Shown piece after piece: positions 5,423 to 6,149 of a stretch of 6,149 bases of DNA. Each line of letters starts with the position of its first letter. Within the stretch, counting starts at the first letter, position 1. Below the pieces are notes generated by a model that was given only the letters and a program-made list of their open reading frames with translations, did no database searches and was not told where the DNA came from. Source of the stretch: an uncultured Prevotella sp. (GTDB lineage: Bacteria; Bacteroidota; Bacteroidia; Bacteroidales; Bacteroidaceae); contig URFI01000137.1 in the NCBI GenBank assembly GCA_900547085.1, positions 1-6,149 on the forward strand. The letters run 5' to 3'. Made by a program: the position numbers and the translations under genes.

Positions 5423-6149
5423 ATGAACGAAATACAACGCAGGCGAACCTTCGCCATCATCTCACACCCCGACGCAGGTAAAACCACCCTTACCGAGAAG
5501 TTTTTGCTTTTCGGTGGACAAATTCAAGTGGCCGGAGCGGTCAAAAACAACAAAATTAAGAAAACGGCCACCAGCGACTGGATGGACATCGAGAAACAAA
5601 GAGGTATCTCGGTATCAACCTCGGTCATGGAGTTTGATTATGAGGGTTACAAGGTCAACATTCTCGACACGCCGGGCCACCAAGACTTTGCTGAGGACAC
5701 TTACCGCACGCTCACGGCCGTTGACTCGGCCATCATCGTGGTCGACTCGGCCAAAGGTGTGGAGGCACAAACCCGAAAGTTGATGGAGGTGTGCCGCATG
5801 CGCAAGACGCCGGTGATTATCTTCATCAACAAGATGGATCGTGAGGGGCGTGACCCATTCGACGTGCTGGACGAACTGGAGAAAGAACTACAAATCAAGG
5901 TGCGCCCACTGAGTTGGCCCATCGGACAAGGAAGAAAGTTCAAAGGCGTGTACAACATCTACGAACAGCAGCTCAACCTCTTCACACCCAACAAACAACG
6001 GGTGACCGAGAAGGTGGAGGTAGACATACAAAGCGAAGAACTGGACAAACAGGTGGGCGAACACGAAGCCGCCCAACTGCGCGATGACCTCGAACTGGTT
6101 GATGGCGTGTACCCCACTTTCGACAAGCAGACTTACCTATCGGCTGAGG
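5423..6149 (+). CDS. prfC: Peptide chain release factor 3 (RF3), 3' end beyond window
   Basis: The first 242 codons of RF3 are present and the frame is open at the window end. RF3 is a translational GTPase that removes RF1/RF2 from the ribosome after peptide release. The N-terminus RRRTFAIISHPDAGKTT is characteristic, with the P-loop at about 14-22. QRGISV (59-64) is the G2 region, DTPGHQDF (82-89) is G3 and NKMD (136-139) is G4. VEAQTRKLMEVCRMR (113-127) is typical of RF3 as distinct from EF-G. G3 has Gln where many translational GTPases have Glu (DTPGHEDF); I believe this is common in Bacteroidetes RF3. The catalytic His86 is intact. The ATG at 5423 lies 6 bases after the rfbD stop, with no strong SD, which suggests translational coupling. 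No damage is seen in the part present. Confidence 0.95.
   Translation, partial: MNEIQRRRTFAIISHPDAGKTTLTEKFLLFGGQIQVAGAVKNNKIKKTATSDWMDIEKQRGISVSTSVMEFDYEGYKVNILDTPGHQDFAEDTYRTLTAVDSAIIVVDSAKGVEAQTRKLMEVCRMRKTPVIIFINKMDREGRDPFDVLDELEKELQIKVRPLSWPIGQGRKFKGVYNIYEQQLNLFTPNKQRVTEKVEVDIQSEELDKQVGEHEAAQLRDDLELVDGVYPTFDKQTYLSAE

Overview
The window reads as chromosomal DNA from a Bacteroidales bacterium, most probably a Prevotella-like genus (Prevotellaceae). The signs are promoters of the Bacteroidetes TTTG / TAnnTTTG type, mostly weak or absent Shine-Dalgarno sites, a DUF4143-type ATPase, a DUF4924 protein, and a relic C-terminal tail (TLDG...LPRGVYIVGGKKIVK) of the kind that ends many Prevotella surface or secreted proteins. 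The genus is inferred from protein flavour, not proven.

Left part (1-1990): an AT-rich stretch probably holds the 5' end of an unidentified minus-strand gene leaving the window at base 1. It is followed by a promoter and a complete plus-strand gene for a stand-alone AAA/DUF4143 ATPase (291-1646). Its last codons overlap, in another frame, the 3' remnant of a surface-protein gene (to 1836). A strong bidirectional terminator (1856-1898) closes this block and also faces the convergent gene on the right.

Middle (1988-3909): a minus-strand ROK-family sugar kinase (glucokinase type) and a plus-strand LysE-family exporter diverge from a 275-bp intergenic region. A textbook Bacteroidetes promoter (TTTG-N19-TACCTTTG) fires leftward about 180 bases before the kinase start. 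Its transcript would open with a GC-rich, hairpin-prone leader containing a 33-codon ORF. This leader is the most unusual element in the window. The exporter's own promoter candidates overlap the kinase promoter on the other strand, and one lies so close to the ATG that the mRNA would be nearly leaderless.

Right part (4015-6149): a tightly packed plus-strand cluster, DUF4924 protein (GTG start), rfbD (dTDP-4-dehydrorhamnose reductase) and prfC (release factor 3, cut by the window end). The gaps are 4 and 6 bases, so it is probably one transcription unit joining a protein of unknown function, nucleotide-sugar synthesis and translation termination. I saw no tRNA, rRNA, CRISPR array or intact mobile element. 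Apart from the kinase leader and the decayed tail, the content is ordinary housekeeping and accessory Bacteroidales sequence, and I found no convincing new multi-gene system.
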